Source of the DNA: Pteria penguin
Taxonomy: Eukaryota; Mollusca; Bivalvia; Pterioida; Pteriidae
Assembly: GCA_035048485.1 (NCBI GenBank)
Contig: CM068589.1
Coordinates: 8,596,024-8,660,023, forward strand
Length of the DNA stretch: 64,000 nucleotides
Reading direction: 5' to 3'
The notes under the pieces were generated by a model. The model ran no database searches. It was not told the DNA's origin and was given only the letters and a program-made list of their open reading frames with translations. Position numbers and translations under genes: made by a program. This document shows positions 12,308 through 23,799 of the stretch, in pieces (the stretch's first letter is position 1; the number at the start of each line of letters is the position of its first letter).

Positions 12308-12516
12308 ACCTCAACGTTCTGTTGGTTGATTGATTGATTGGTGTTTTACGTCGCTTTCAACAATATTTAAGTTATATCGCGACATGGAAGCAGGAGGTTA
12401 CCAACCTCTTAAACATAGTGGCGCAACCCGGGAATCGAACCCGGATCGTCGGCGCCGCAAGCCAAGCGCTTAACCACTACACCAAGACTGCCCCCCCCCC
12501 CCACCTCAACGTTCTG
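12308..12516 (-). mobile_element. Young tRNA-derived SINE with 14-bp target duplication
   Basis: Element body 12322-12502, flanked by acctcaacgttctg at 12308-12321 and 12503-12516. The minus strand reads a tRNA-like head with ggtgtagtggttaagcgc (A-box region) and a perfect B-box ggttcgattcc within a closed T-stem. A tRNA-unrelated part follows, then an ATTG-type tail. A C12 run lies at the head end. It is nearly identical to the copy at 24393-24566. U3 lacks it, so it inserted after that duplication. Confidence 0.93.
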
Positions 12517-13034
12517 ACTTTAATAAACATTACAATGAAATTATGTTGCTGTAATTCTCAAACTTTTTTTGAATGTTGGAGAGTCACCACGTAGAGAAAA
12601 AAATCTATTTTATGTAAAGAAAATTTGAATAACCAATCTTTAAAAAGGGGAAATAGAGCAGGATTTGCTATGGGAATCATTGCCTATGGCAAAATACATA
12701 CAAATGATGGTGTACCTAAAACTAGAATTGTGTGAAGAGTGTGATACTGCTCTGGATTTATCTCATACTCATGGTCTGAAGGCGAACCTCTTTCAAGCAT
12801 CAAATTACTGATTCCTCCTCCCCAAGTGGTACTAAGATTTAAAACCTGAGTGCCCGGATGACACTGACATGATAATTCTTTTGAGGTTACAACAGTGACA
12901 TTGCTGTCAGTTGTTTTGTAAAAAATACCAGTTTTCCATCATATATGTCATTATTGAAGATATATTAAAGAAAACCTTCTATAACCTAATGTGTTACTCA
13001 CACTTAATTTTTCTGTCTAGATATCATATTTTCT

Positions 13035-13329
13035 TATAAATCTTCTTAAGCCGGCGTGGTCTAGTTGTATCGCTCTCGCCTCCTGATCGGAGGCCGGAGT
13101 TCGAGTCCCGCTCTGGTCATGCTGGTGTCTTGTCTTTCGGATGAGACAGTAAAAACGAGGCCCTGTGTCGTGATATGCATGGCACGTTAAAGATCCCTCA
13201 CTGCTCCGGGTGGGTTTGTTGTAAAGGTCAAAATTTGTATGCCCCGCATCAGGCAGATGCCGTCACCATAAACGGGAAATATTCGTGGTGTGACGTTAAA
13301 CAAAAATCAATCAATCATATAAATCTTCT
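13035..13329 (+). mobile_element. tRNA-derived SINE with 12-bp target duplication inside U1
   Basis: SINE body 13047-13317 with an A-box-like tggtctagttgt, B-box agttcgagtccc, core (gtcaccataaacgggaaat) and AATC tail. It is flanked by tataaatcttct at 13035-13046 and 13318-13329. The paralogous unit U2 keeps the single uninterrupted site near 15131, so the insertion is directly demonstrated. Confidence 0.95.
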
Positions 13330-14717
13330 TTCTTTAAATGAACTAAAGAGACGATATGGTTTTCTAATCTAAGTGCGATAACTCTGATGAAAAATGTTGT
13401 AATCTAAGACTCAAGTAAGACACACACATACCTTTTTTGATTCAATTTTGGACAGGCTAAATGCAGAAGCATACCGAAATTTCCATATGTGGTTGGCAGA
13501 AGAGATGTAATGTAACTCTGTATTCAGGATGCAGGGAGACTAAACACCAGGATATGAGGGATACGTTAGATGGGACATGCAGAAGAGCGACGTGGAATTG
13601 TCTGCAGAGAGGCTGTACCTTCTGATACCTGTGGATACCGATCTCTTATGTTCGTGTTATACAGGGATGTCTACACAAAATCAGCAGATATCAACATGGG
13701 CATGCAAGGGGGTGTTATATTTCAGTCTTGTTGGTAGAGCATCACTCCGGAAAATTTGTTGCCCAGCAGCATCCCATCCCTTTGTATACTTAAGTTATGT
13801 GCACGTACAATTTTGTTTGCGAATGATATTCATGCTTATTTTCCGTTTTACTATCTTGTTAGATGAGATTTGAAATTATCAGTTTCTCCAATGTTAAAAG
13901 ATTCAGATGCACGACTTAATTTTAGTTTGCAGTACATGTAGCTAAGACATCATAAACAAGTATTTTTGGATTTACACAACACGGTACTCTTAAGTTATGT
14001 GAGTGACATCCATTTACGCACATGACGTGTGTTGTCCTTTTGTATTGTTATGTTGTTTCAACACATGTACTTTTTTTCATAAATTGATTTCCTTTTAATC
14101 GGAATTGTTAAATAGTTCATATGTATTGCGGGAGAGGGTGGGTGGGTTCGTATTTGTCTTAATATCAACAGCGCCGCCACTCCGCCACTATGTTTTACAT
14201 ATTCATGTATTCAGTGGCACATGTAACTACAGAATGCATGCCACTCGTGGCTTTGAACCCTGAGGAAGCATGCAAGAATAGGCCTATGTAAAAGATAGAA
14301 AAAATATAAAACATACAAATGTAGAAAACCATAGTTTAAACGACAAATTCAAACACAGGCGGATATAAAATGGGACGCTTCTCCGCCCCGCCCCCTCCCC
14401 CTCGGAAATCCTTGAGCCGCCACTGCAATTATCAATTGATGAAGATATTTTCTAATAAAATTCAATAAATTTTACTGCTTCTCTGTATTGATAAATGACG
14501 AAAACGACTCAAAATGTGTGGAAATTGATAAGTAAAAAAATGAACTTTGATTTCAGATTAGAACTAACAATGCTTCTGAGAACAGCCTGCAATATCACTC
14601 TAGTACATGCAGTTTGTTGACTTATGCAGTCGGTCCGAAGAAATTTGTTAAATGGGATACCTTCTTGAATCTTATGTCGGTCGCTTAGTATTCATCCCTT
14701 AATAGGTTAAATAACAA

Positions 14718-16260
14718 CTAACTAGAATTGTGTGAAGAGTATGATATATCTGTGAATTTTTTCTGAGATACATGGTTTGAATTAGAACCACTTTCAAGCA
14801 TCAAATTACTGACACCTCCTCCCCAAGAGGCACTAAGATTTAAAACATGAGTGCCCAGATGACATTGAATACTTGGCATGGTCATTCTTTTGAGATGATA
14901 ACAGTCAAATTGATGTCAGTTACAATGTAATAAACAATACCAATTTTCCCCCGTATATAAGTCATTATTGACGAAATGTTATAGAAAACCTGATATAAAC
15001 TAAAGCATTACGTTTACATTAAGTTTGTCTGTCTAGATATCATATTGCATTCTATATTCCATTATTTTCAGAAGAATATTATAGTCCCTTAATAATTGTC
15101 ATTTTATATCATAATATATCATTCATTTTCTTATAAATCTTCTTTCTTTGAATGAGCTATAGAGATGGTATTGCTTTCTAATCTAAGTGCGATAACCCTG
15201 ACGAAGAATGTTATAATCATAGACTCAAGTAAGATAGACACACACCTTTGTTAATTTGGACAGGCTAACTGCAAACGGATATACAATTTTCTATATGTAG
15301 TTGGCAGAAGAGATGTAACGTAATTCAGGATGCATGGAGACCAAACACCAGGATGTGAGGGATACCTTAGATGGGACATGCAGAAGAGCGACATGGAATT
15401 GCCTGTAGAGAGGTTATATCTTGTGGTACCTGTGGATAACATTCTCTGGTGGTCATGTTATACAGGGAAGTCCACACAAAATCAGCCGATATTAACATGG
15501 GCATGCAAAAAGGGGGGGGGGGGGGCTTTTACATTTCAGTCTACATGGTAGAGCATCACTCCAGAGAATTTTGTTGTATATCACATGCCCAATTAAAGTT
15601 ACGTGCACATATATTTTTGTTTGCGATATGTGAACGAGAGAGACTAATATTCATGCTTATTTTCTGTTTTATCATGTGACAAATCAAATTCATATCGAAC
15701 AATTATGAGTTGTTGTTTTTTTTTTTAAATTCTCTAATGTTATAAGACTCGGCCTTGCGACTTATTTTCACTTTTAAGTACATCGTATATGTCTTCATAT
15801 TAAGAGAGTCACCATATATACATGTAGTCAGTGGTACACGCAACTACAGTATACACGCGTCTCTGTCGTTGTTTTGAACCTTGAGGAAGCAAGCAAGAAT
15901 TGTCCTATATGGAATATATAAGAATAGGTAAAACAAAAATGTAGAATACTATAGCTTAAATGACATATTCAAGTATAAGAAAGATATGTTCTTATAATTT
16001 TCAGTAAATAAATGGTTTATTGCTTCCCTCTATTGATAATTGACTAAAACGACACAAACTTTGTGGAAATGATTAAGTCATAAAAAAGTGAAAAAAGTGT
16101 CTGAACTTTGATTTCAGAATACAACTAACAACAACATCATTTTTGAGGACAGCCTGCAATATCACCCTAGTACCTTCAGTTTGTTGACTTATGCAGTCGG
16201 TCCTAAGAAATGTGGGAAATGGGGTATCTTGTGTCGCTCGCTTTGCATCCATTATTAGGT
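14718..16260. repeat. Unit U2 of a diverged tandem duplication
   Basis: Same order of blocks as U1, without SINEs. It contains a G14 run at 15512-15525 and ends with the shared ttatgcagtcggtcctaag block and a short tail. It carries the empty site for the 13-kb SINE. Confidence 0.8.
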
Positions 16261-17217
16261 CTGGCCGAAAAGCAGCAACGCTTGTAGGCGGTCTAAAGTT
16301 CTTCCTGGTTTATTATCCAAAAATTCTCTTATCATAGAAATCGGTAAAATCTTATAATAATATTTATATCTGCTTTTTCAGTCTGTAATAAATTGCGAAA
16401 GACAAATCCTAAAGATTATGGTTGTGTTCAATATTTCTTCATGTATTAAAATTTATTAAAAGCAGACCAAATACAAAAAAACTGATGTAATCTGAGCAAC
16501 TAACACATAGAACATCTAAGACATTATATAAAAATTATAAATAATTCGGAAAAAATGGCGCATAAAACTAAACCAAGGAAAATGTCAAGCATTTGATACA
16601 GACATAATTTCCATTTCTTTGTTTGTTTGTTGGGCTCCGATTAGGTAATACTTTATGCATTGAGGGATATCTTACCACCATGACACGTGACTTCGGTTTT
16701 TCTGTCTCAACTTTAAGATTGATCTGCGCTGGCTGTATCTCTATGTAAAAATATATACACTACAATGATCATTATTGATGTAAAAGTGAAGGACATTCAA
16801 ATAAAGGTAAGATAACTCTGAAATGTTTACAGGATTTCATGTAAAAAGATAGAGTCAACTCGACAATAACGAGAAATAGGCGTTATTTAAACAAGAGCCA
16901 GCGTGTCAATATTTAAAGCCTGTGTTCACGACATTAAGTACAACAGGAAGTTGTTAAGGATTTAGGAATGAAAGGGATTTGCTGATATATGACTTCCAAC
17001 TTAATCTGATTAAGGATGACTTGACAGAGCTACTGTATCTTACTTCGTGGCCGTACAATTTCTTTGCACCATAATGACACTTTACACAGAAGGACTGAAC
17101 CTTAAAGAACTTACATAGAAGTAGATACGAGATCTGGCGTTATATCACAAGCATAAATAATGAGATCTGAATATAACACAAATGATGTATAAGAAATATT
17201 AAATTACACTGCATAAT
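16261..17217. other. Intergenic DNA with a possible SINE relic at 16613-16737
   Basis: Positions 16613-16737 resemble a very decayed minus-strand SINE (gagggatatctt, cacgtgacttcggtttttct). Nothing else recognised. Confidence 0.4.
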
Positions 17218-17239
17218 CATATATATATATATATATATA
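17218..17239. repeat. AT dinucleotide microsatellite
   Basis: Perfect (AT)n of about 10 repeats. Confidence 0.95.
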
Positions 17240-17782
17240 GAACATAAGGATGAAATAACGCTGTCATGATTACACGTCGACATACAGTGCTAGAGTTGTC
17301 TACCTTTCCATAGTTCAATATCTAGATCGTGCTATAATATCTCGTGATCTAATTAAAAATAGAACCTATTGAAACATTTTTCATCACGCCGCGACATCAA
17401 CAAATGTGACCTTGATACTCCAAGCAGATCTTTCGTACTACAATAATAAAACTGAGACAGGAAGTATAGCGTGGTTTTACACTCTGAATTTTGATATAAC
17501 ACTTAAAAGGAGGGTTTCGTTGTTCATATCTCTGAAGCACTTTCCTCGCCGAATTCTTTTACGACAGGTAGATCTATTTACTGATTTTTTCAAATTGTAG
17601 ATACCCTTCTAGGGAGATTCTAGGGGTTTGAAGACGTTGTTATGAAGTAACTGACTTCTATGAAGTATAGCAAATATCTAGCCCCCAAAAGTCCGACAAA
17701 ATTATTAGAATATCATGCTAAATACCTTGTTCTTGACCTTTATATATATATTTATATATATAACATTTATGAATATTGTATT
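17240..17782. other. AT-rich intergenic DNA, nothing recognised
   Basis: Includes a TA-rich patch near 17740-17762. No supported gene. Confidence 0.35.
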
Positions 17783-17912
17783 AGTTCACTCCACGATTAT
17801 TTCATGTTTATGGCGACGGCATCTGCATGATCCGAAAGACAGATCACTGGTGTTCCTAGGGTCGGAGTGGAACCTGGGAGCTCTCGATCGCGAGTCGAGC
17901 ACCTTATACATA
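17783..17912 (-). mobile_element. Internally deleted tRNA-derived SINE
   Basis: The core end (ccacgattatttcatgttta, then ggcgacggcatctgc) is joined directly to the head (accgg..tggtgttcctag, tcgcgagtcgagcacc). The middle is missing compared with the copy at 8805. Confidence 0.7.
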
Positions 17913-18298
17913 CTGACTTTATACATACATACATACATACACATATAATTTCCATAATTACAAATGGATCATAGGGCAAATCTCTTTATTATTATTATTG
18001 TCATTCTATTCTCATTATTATCATTATTATTATTATAAAATATTCTATTTTATTTCTAGCCTTTTTATTCTTAAGCTTGTCTTTGGGCATGAAAAAAATT
18101 GTCTGAAGCATATCATAATCTTTAAATAACAAATGATTAAATACTAGAGAAATGACAGGTTATATGTCTTTGTTGTGTAGAAATTTATTTGGTAAATTTA
18201 TTTTCATGCTTCGACAGAATTATATTATAGAGATATAACAATGACATAATTGATGCTTATTCCTCCCAGCCACTTGATCACAATGTGTTACATAAAGT

Positions 18299-18549
18299 GA
18301 AGCCGGTATAGCTAGTTGGATGAGGTGCTCGGCTTGTGACCGAAAGGTACCGTGTTCGTGGGTATACCGGTGTCCTATTTCATGAATGAAACGGTAAAAA
18401 TCGAAGTCCCCTGTCACAGAAGGCGTGGCAAGTTAAAGATCCCTCATTTTGCAAAGGTACAAATTTTTCTGCGATACATCAGGCAGATACCGTCACCATA
18501 TACGTGAAATATTCATGGCGTGACGTAAACCATTAATCAATCAATCAAT
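18299..18549 (+). mobile_element. tRNA-derived SINE, diverged
   Basis: The head (gaagccggtatagctagttg) and a degraded B-box lead into gttaaagatccctca, gataccgtcaccatatacgt and a terminal AATC repeat. Same family as 13047-13317, plus strand. Confidence 0.85.
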
Positions 18550-20096
18550 AGTATCATGAGGATTCATATTACGATCTTGACTCATTCTATCTACATGTAC
18601 ATTCATAGAATGCGCGGTATGTTGTTTGTTCTCTTGTCGGGCCGTAGGAAGCATTTCAAAAGCGATGGGACCATACATTGAACTATATTAATTAATTTAT
18701 TTTATATTCATTTTATTTATTTAGCTATCTATTATTTATCTATCCAATATCATTATTTTCTTTTATTTTAGATTATGAAAAAATGGCGATGTCAACAACA
18801 TGTCCAGATAACTCCGTGAAATGTATAGGCGTCTGATTAACTATAAGATCTGTACTGAGAATGAATATAAGGCACTTATACCATCAATCAACGCAACGAT
18901 CGGAAGAGACACCGTTACAACAATGTTAAATTGCATCGAGAGATATACATGTATGGATTGTAAGAATATGATGAAAAGGCATTCACGTTATTTACGAGAT
19001 ACTGAAGATAATATTGATGACATTTAGATACATTCTTAAGAAAATATATAAAAATGCCATAATGGTGATTGAAAAATGTTATTCTATGTCAAAGTAAAAT
19101 TCTATAACTTCCTCTTTTATTTTGGGTGTTTTTTAATTAGGAATATTTATTCAATGTATTCGATTAAATATAGAACATATATACCGTTTAATTTTGTGCA
19201 CCAGATGTGCATATGTTCTATTATGATGGGAAAGGATGTCCAAGTCGTTAAATTGAGAATGATAAAAATATATCATAGAATAATTAATCAGTTTGTTTTC
19301 AAAACAATTCCTTTTAATTGTTATCAATGTTCCCATTATATTTCCGTGTATATTATTGCAATCATGATAAAACATCTCCAAAAGGAAATGTTCGATTATT
19401 ATCTCTTCTCTACATATCCTAGTGTACTTTGCATTAACGATGTCTTTAAGTACTTCCTATGGGAACTAATATGATCTTTCTACATATATCTGGTATGTGT
19501 TAAATCTGACCTATTCCCAAAACACGCCCCGGTGACCCAATACCATTGATACCGCATCTTATCTTGACCGGCGGTGATAATTATAGTTCACATCATGCAC
19601 GTGCTTCCACCTCCGACAAACAGCGCATGTTTGCGTAAGGAATGTACAAACCAAGAAGCTGAAACTTTTAAAAACTCGTTAATAATTTTGATTATTATCA
19701 AAATTATTAAACGATGCACTCACGGTAAGTGCTATCGTGAATACCATAACCTATAACCAGCCATACATCAAGAAGACTCCGTCATCTTGAAGCTTTCCAG
19801 GCATCTACCCGAGAGAAGGAAGCAATTAGATGGAGTATATTCTAGATTGCACATACTTATATTAGAGTCTTGAACCCTTAGATTTCGAAAACCATTTATG
19901 AGGAGGGCTACGTAATGGGGAGTTGATAGAAAAGGGTGAGAGACATGCATGAGAGAGAAGAGATCGAGATAGGGAAGATGAAATGTGTTGAAGAGGGGAG
20001 TGATAAAATATAAAGAGAGAGAGAAAAGGTGGGGACGGAGGAATAGGAAACTGCTCTCCACTTTAATTGTGAACTGCATGAATGTAATTATGTTTT
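18550..20096. other. AT-rich DNA; repeat match at 19378-19475 only
   Basis: The 132-codon frame at 19076-19474 is AT-biased with no recognisable motif, and part of it overlaps a dispersed repeat shared with 7955-8060. It is treated as chance. No other feature seen. Confidence 0.4.
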
Positions 20097-20152
20097 ATAT
20101 CTATCTATCTATCTATCTATCTATATATCTATCTATCTATCTATCTATCTAT
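20097..20152. repeat. TATC tetranucleotide microsatellite
   Basis: (CTAT)n with one ATAT interruption. Confidence 0.97.
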
Positions 20153-20834
20153 TCAAATGATCATTAGAAATCCCAATAAGGGGAAGTTTGGCTTTTATAA
20201 CGTTATTACACCATTACAGATGGGTATAAACTTCAACATTATTGAAAATTCCTATTCAATAATATGAAAGATCAATCATTACAAAATGGAAAATAAGAGT
20301 TCATAAAATAGAAGTAGGTAGAAATAAAAGACCACCAATAGAGAGAGAGATCTAAGGTGGTGTAAAAGTTTATAGAAATGTAGTTGAAAATCAATCCACC
20401 TTATTCTCTTATATCCCATGCACAGTGATCTGCGAAATAATTATAGGAATATTTTTGATAAATCTGCAGAGAAGTCAGACACGTAAAAGTAAATTGTCAC
20501 TACTCTTTTAGATAAAATAACTTGCAGGGGAATTTGTAGTTACTTATTTTGCTGTGAAAAAAAAAATTTCAAGCGACTTGCAGAACCTATAAATATTAAA
20601 TTAAAATGGTCATTATACAAAATAGCATTATACACAATACAGTCTATGATATTTACGAATATTTATTAATACAAGAAATCCATGTACCTGCATGCTGTTG
20701 AGCAATGTGCTAAATCTATAGCGCTTTGTGAAACATCCATATCAATTGATGGAATGTGGAGTTTCATTTTTACCGGACTTCAATGACATCTTGTCGAAAC
20801 AAGTATAATTACAGGTGTATCATCTTTATATACC

Positions 20835-21160
20835 CCTTTTCATATGGGAGAAAGACATGGAAGGGGAGGGGAGGTTAATTGCAGTGATTTTGGGTACAGA
20901 CGTGCGGTGAGAGTCGATGGCATCCTATCCATTCATATATGGAGCAACATGTACACACCCATTCATATACTGACCACAGTGGAAAGCATACCCATTCTGA
21001 CTATTCGTATATTTTGGGATTAGAAAGATACCCATTGATATATACTTGAAAGGAAAATGATATAAATTTATATACTGAGTGGCCTTAAAAGTGTACCCCA
21101 TTCAAGCCGCACGTCTGTATATACCGTTATATAGGAAGTCCCCCTCCCCTCCAGAGAATG
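20835..21160. repeat. Inverted-repeat unit with internal CCCATTCATATA period
   Basis: tacagacgtgcgg at 20895-20907 is matched by its complement at 21107-21119. G-rich and C-rich arms lie outside them (ggaaggggaggggag near 20860 and cccctcccctcc near 21140). Between the arms a ccattcatata-type block recurs near 20928, 20959, 20990 and 21027. The family is unknown. It may be a small non-autonomous element or a reduced tandem repeat. Confidence 0.55.
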
Positions 21161-21394
21161 ACACTCGAAATACATTTCACTGTAAAACTATCATCTTTGC
21201 TGCTTAGACTTCAACAATTTCGACATTTCAAAGAAAATTCTCGGATAAATCAGTGAACAGAGCGTGCTTTATCTATTCTCTATAATGATGCTGTACTGTT
21301 TATGTCCGCTATTGTAGTGAGTTTTTCGGAGCTCCAGACATCTCAGCGGGATGCAACATATTGGGAAATAGGGGCACACACATCTTAGTACAAA

Positions 21395-21426
21395 GCACAC
21401 ACACCACACCACACACACACACACAC

Positions 21427-21474
<48 letters not shown>
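21395..21474. repeat. CA / GA compound microsatellite
   Basis: (CA)n followed by (GA)n. Frames across it encode low-complexity Ser-Leu or Cys-Val peptides. Confidence 0.97.
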
Positions 21475-21475
<1 letters not shown>

Positions 21476-21768
21476 ACCAGTTTTGAAATTAATCTCAGGA
21501 GAAGAAGGGGATATAAGCACAGACGGTTGATGCAATGGCCGAACGAAATCTGATCTGTAAATAATGAAGGATTTGTTGCCTGGTCAATATGACACGGCTG
21601 CACTTTGAAATCTGTAGTGTCATCAACAAACACAATAAATACAATGGATCAAATATAAATAACTGCATGTTTCAGATGCTGTCCATTACTAAGTGCCAAC
21701 TATAAGGCTCACATCCATCACAGACGCCTATTAAATATAGACAACAATTCTGAAATAATACTGCATAC

Positions 21769-22970
21769 GAGATGACCGAGGACTGACAATGTATTACCTT
21801 GTGGCCATGCGAGTTGACCGAAGACTGACAATGTTAAGCGTCATGGCCAGCCATACAAGATGACTGAGGATTGACACTGTATAGCCTTATGGCCGTACCA
21901 GATTACCGAGAAATGACACTGTAAAAAGGTCATATCCATAGCATATAGCCGGTAACAGACATTGCGTAGCGACATTGCCATACTAGTTGACTGAGGACTA
22001 ATACTGTATAGTGACATTGGAGGATGACGGAAGACTGACACATGGCCATACGAAACCATTGGGGACTGACACTGTACAACGTCATAGCCGTACGAAACCA
22101 TTAAGGACTGACAATGTAAAGCCTCATATAATGTAGTCACAGGGGATGACCGAGGACTGACACTGTATAGCGTCATGGCCGTCCACGATATCCCTGTATA
22201 GTGTAAACGAAAGACCGAGAACTGAAGCGATAGTGTTATGTTTGTAAGAGATGACGAGATTATCGTGAAGTGACACTGTAAAGCATCATTGCCATATGAT
22301 GACCGGTGACTGACATTTTGAGGCGCTATAACCATGCCAGATAATGGAGAACTGGCATTAAAGACTGTCACTGTAGAACGTTTTTGCAATAGGAGATGAC
22401 ATATGGCAGACACTGTATAATATAATGGCTTTATGAGTTAACCGAGGACTGAATGAGTCATAGGCATACGAACACTGACATTGTATAGTGTCATGGTCAT
22501 AGGAGATGAACAAAACCTGATACTGTGTAACGTTACAACCATACGAGATCACATGGGAATGTCATCGCTATAGGAGATTACCCAGTACACTTTGTAGTGT
22601 CATGGATATACGAGATGACCGAGGACTGACGCTGTATAGCGCTACACTGCATACTGTAATTGATGTACAAGATAACCTAGAACGGACTTTGCATATAACC
22701 ATAGTCATACGTTATGGCCCAGGCCTGACGGAGTGTAGAGTATATATGATTTCTGAGGACTGACATTGTATAGTGTCATGACCGAACGAGATGGCCGAGA
22801 ACTGACACTGGAGCGTCATGGGGTAGAAGATAACGGTGAACTAACACTGTATAGTATACATGCAGGATCACAAAGTAATGATGTTGTAAGCGCCATGGCC
22901 AAACGAGATAATGAATGTTTGCGTCATGGTCATACGAGATCATTGAGGACTGACTGTGTACAGCATCAAA
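21769..22970. repeat. Degenerate minisatellite, unit about 45 bp
   Basis: About 25 imperfect units. The consensus reads roughly gatgaccgaggactgacact followed by gtatagcgtcatggccatacga. Units vary in length and substitution, which indicates age. The 190-codon minus frame at 21841-22413 and its neighbours merely translate this repeat. Partial units recur at 8734-8804. Confidence 0.88.
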
Positions 22971-23795
22971 GCAATAACAATTTTCCGACTCCATTTCACT
23001 ATAAACGAAGCAAAATGGAAAGTGAAATATCTGTATTTTAAAGCAGATATTATATATTGTAAACTATCCTATGTATAATGATAGTTTCGTAAGATCCAAT
23101 GACCGATTTAGTGGTATTTAGTGTTAGTTTTTGACAGAGAGGTGGTTCTGTTTTTAAATTTAGGGAGCAACCATTGAAGGCGGGGCAAGAATACTTTTGT
23201 GAGGTGGATTTCTTTTTTATGGCCGGAAAATGTATTTGCCAATATTCAGACCTGGTATTGTTGTTTGCAAAAGCTTCCGTTTTCCTAACCCCCCCCCCCC
23301 TCCCCTTCCCCCACTATAAAATCAAATGGTTCCTCCCCTATGTATTTATAAACCAAGTAAGTACCCGACGGCTTGACGTTTTTAGCTTTGAAACAAGAGC
23401 CTTTATACAATTATGCCTTTTAGAAGCCTTACTTCATTCAGTAACAGCGCAATCTATAAACATTGTATACAAATTAATACGATTTTGATGTTTATATTCT
23501 TTTGCAAATTCCTAATTTATAAATTGTTTCTACACGTATGTGAGATTATTAGTGTGGTTTTCATCATAAGGGTAATTATCAATACAAATACTACCTTAAA
23601 TCCTCGTTAAAGGACGGGTTACATTACTTTGATCATTTGTCTTTTTTTTTTCTTTTACACACTATCGGAAAAATGGAATCAATGAACGAAACACTTTAAA
23701 ACTGAAAACAAATATCAGGGTTTGGAAGTTTTAGTTCTCATGTAAATTTATATGAAAATAAAACAAGAAATTTCTAAATATCATAATATGACAAT
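22971..23795. other. Intergenic DNA, nothing recognised
   Basis: Contains a C-run at 23289-23300. No gene supported. Confidence 0.35.
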
Positions 23796-23799
23796 ATAT

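Larger units (their letters stand above)
12247..14717. repeat. Unit U1 of a diverged tandem duplication
   Basis: Starting at ctagaattgtgtgaagag (about 12722), this unit aligns with the next unit at 14718-16260 over its whole length, and with U3 at 28361-29590 from 12247 onward. Shared blocks include caagcatcaaattactga, agatatcatatt, ggacaggctaa and ttgttgacttatgcagtcgg. Once the two inserted SINEs are removed the duplicated part is about 1.7 kb. Identity to U2 is roughly three quarters by eye. The parent sequence is unknown. A conserved but short reading frame is discussed in the findings. Confidence 0.8.

Noticed and set aside
12400..12490. A tRNA gene on the minus strand
   Set aside because: The B-box and T-stem are perfect but the acceptor stem does not pair, and the sequence is the head of a SINE with target duplications. 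The same applies at 24480-24566.
13380..13400. Hammerhead ribozyme core (ctgatga followed by gaaa)
   Set aside because: ctgatgaaaa-type strings in U1 and U3 lack the second conserved core and the three stems. No PLE-associated hammerhead could be drawn by eye.
19076..19474. 132-codon frame
   Set aside because: AT-biased composition (Ile/Tyr/Phe-rich), no motif, and overlap with a dispersed repeat.
21841..22552. 190- and 64-codon minus frames
   Set aside because: They lie wholly in the degenerate minisatellite and simply translate its unit.
21769..22970. CRISPR array
   Set aside because: Repeats are imperfect, contiguous and eukaryotic in context, with no unique spacers of constant length.
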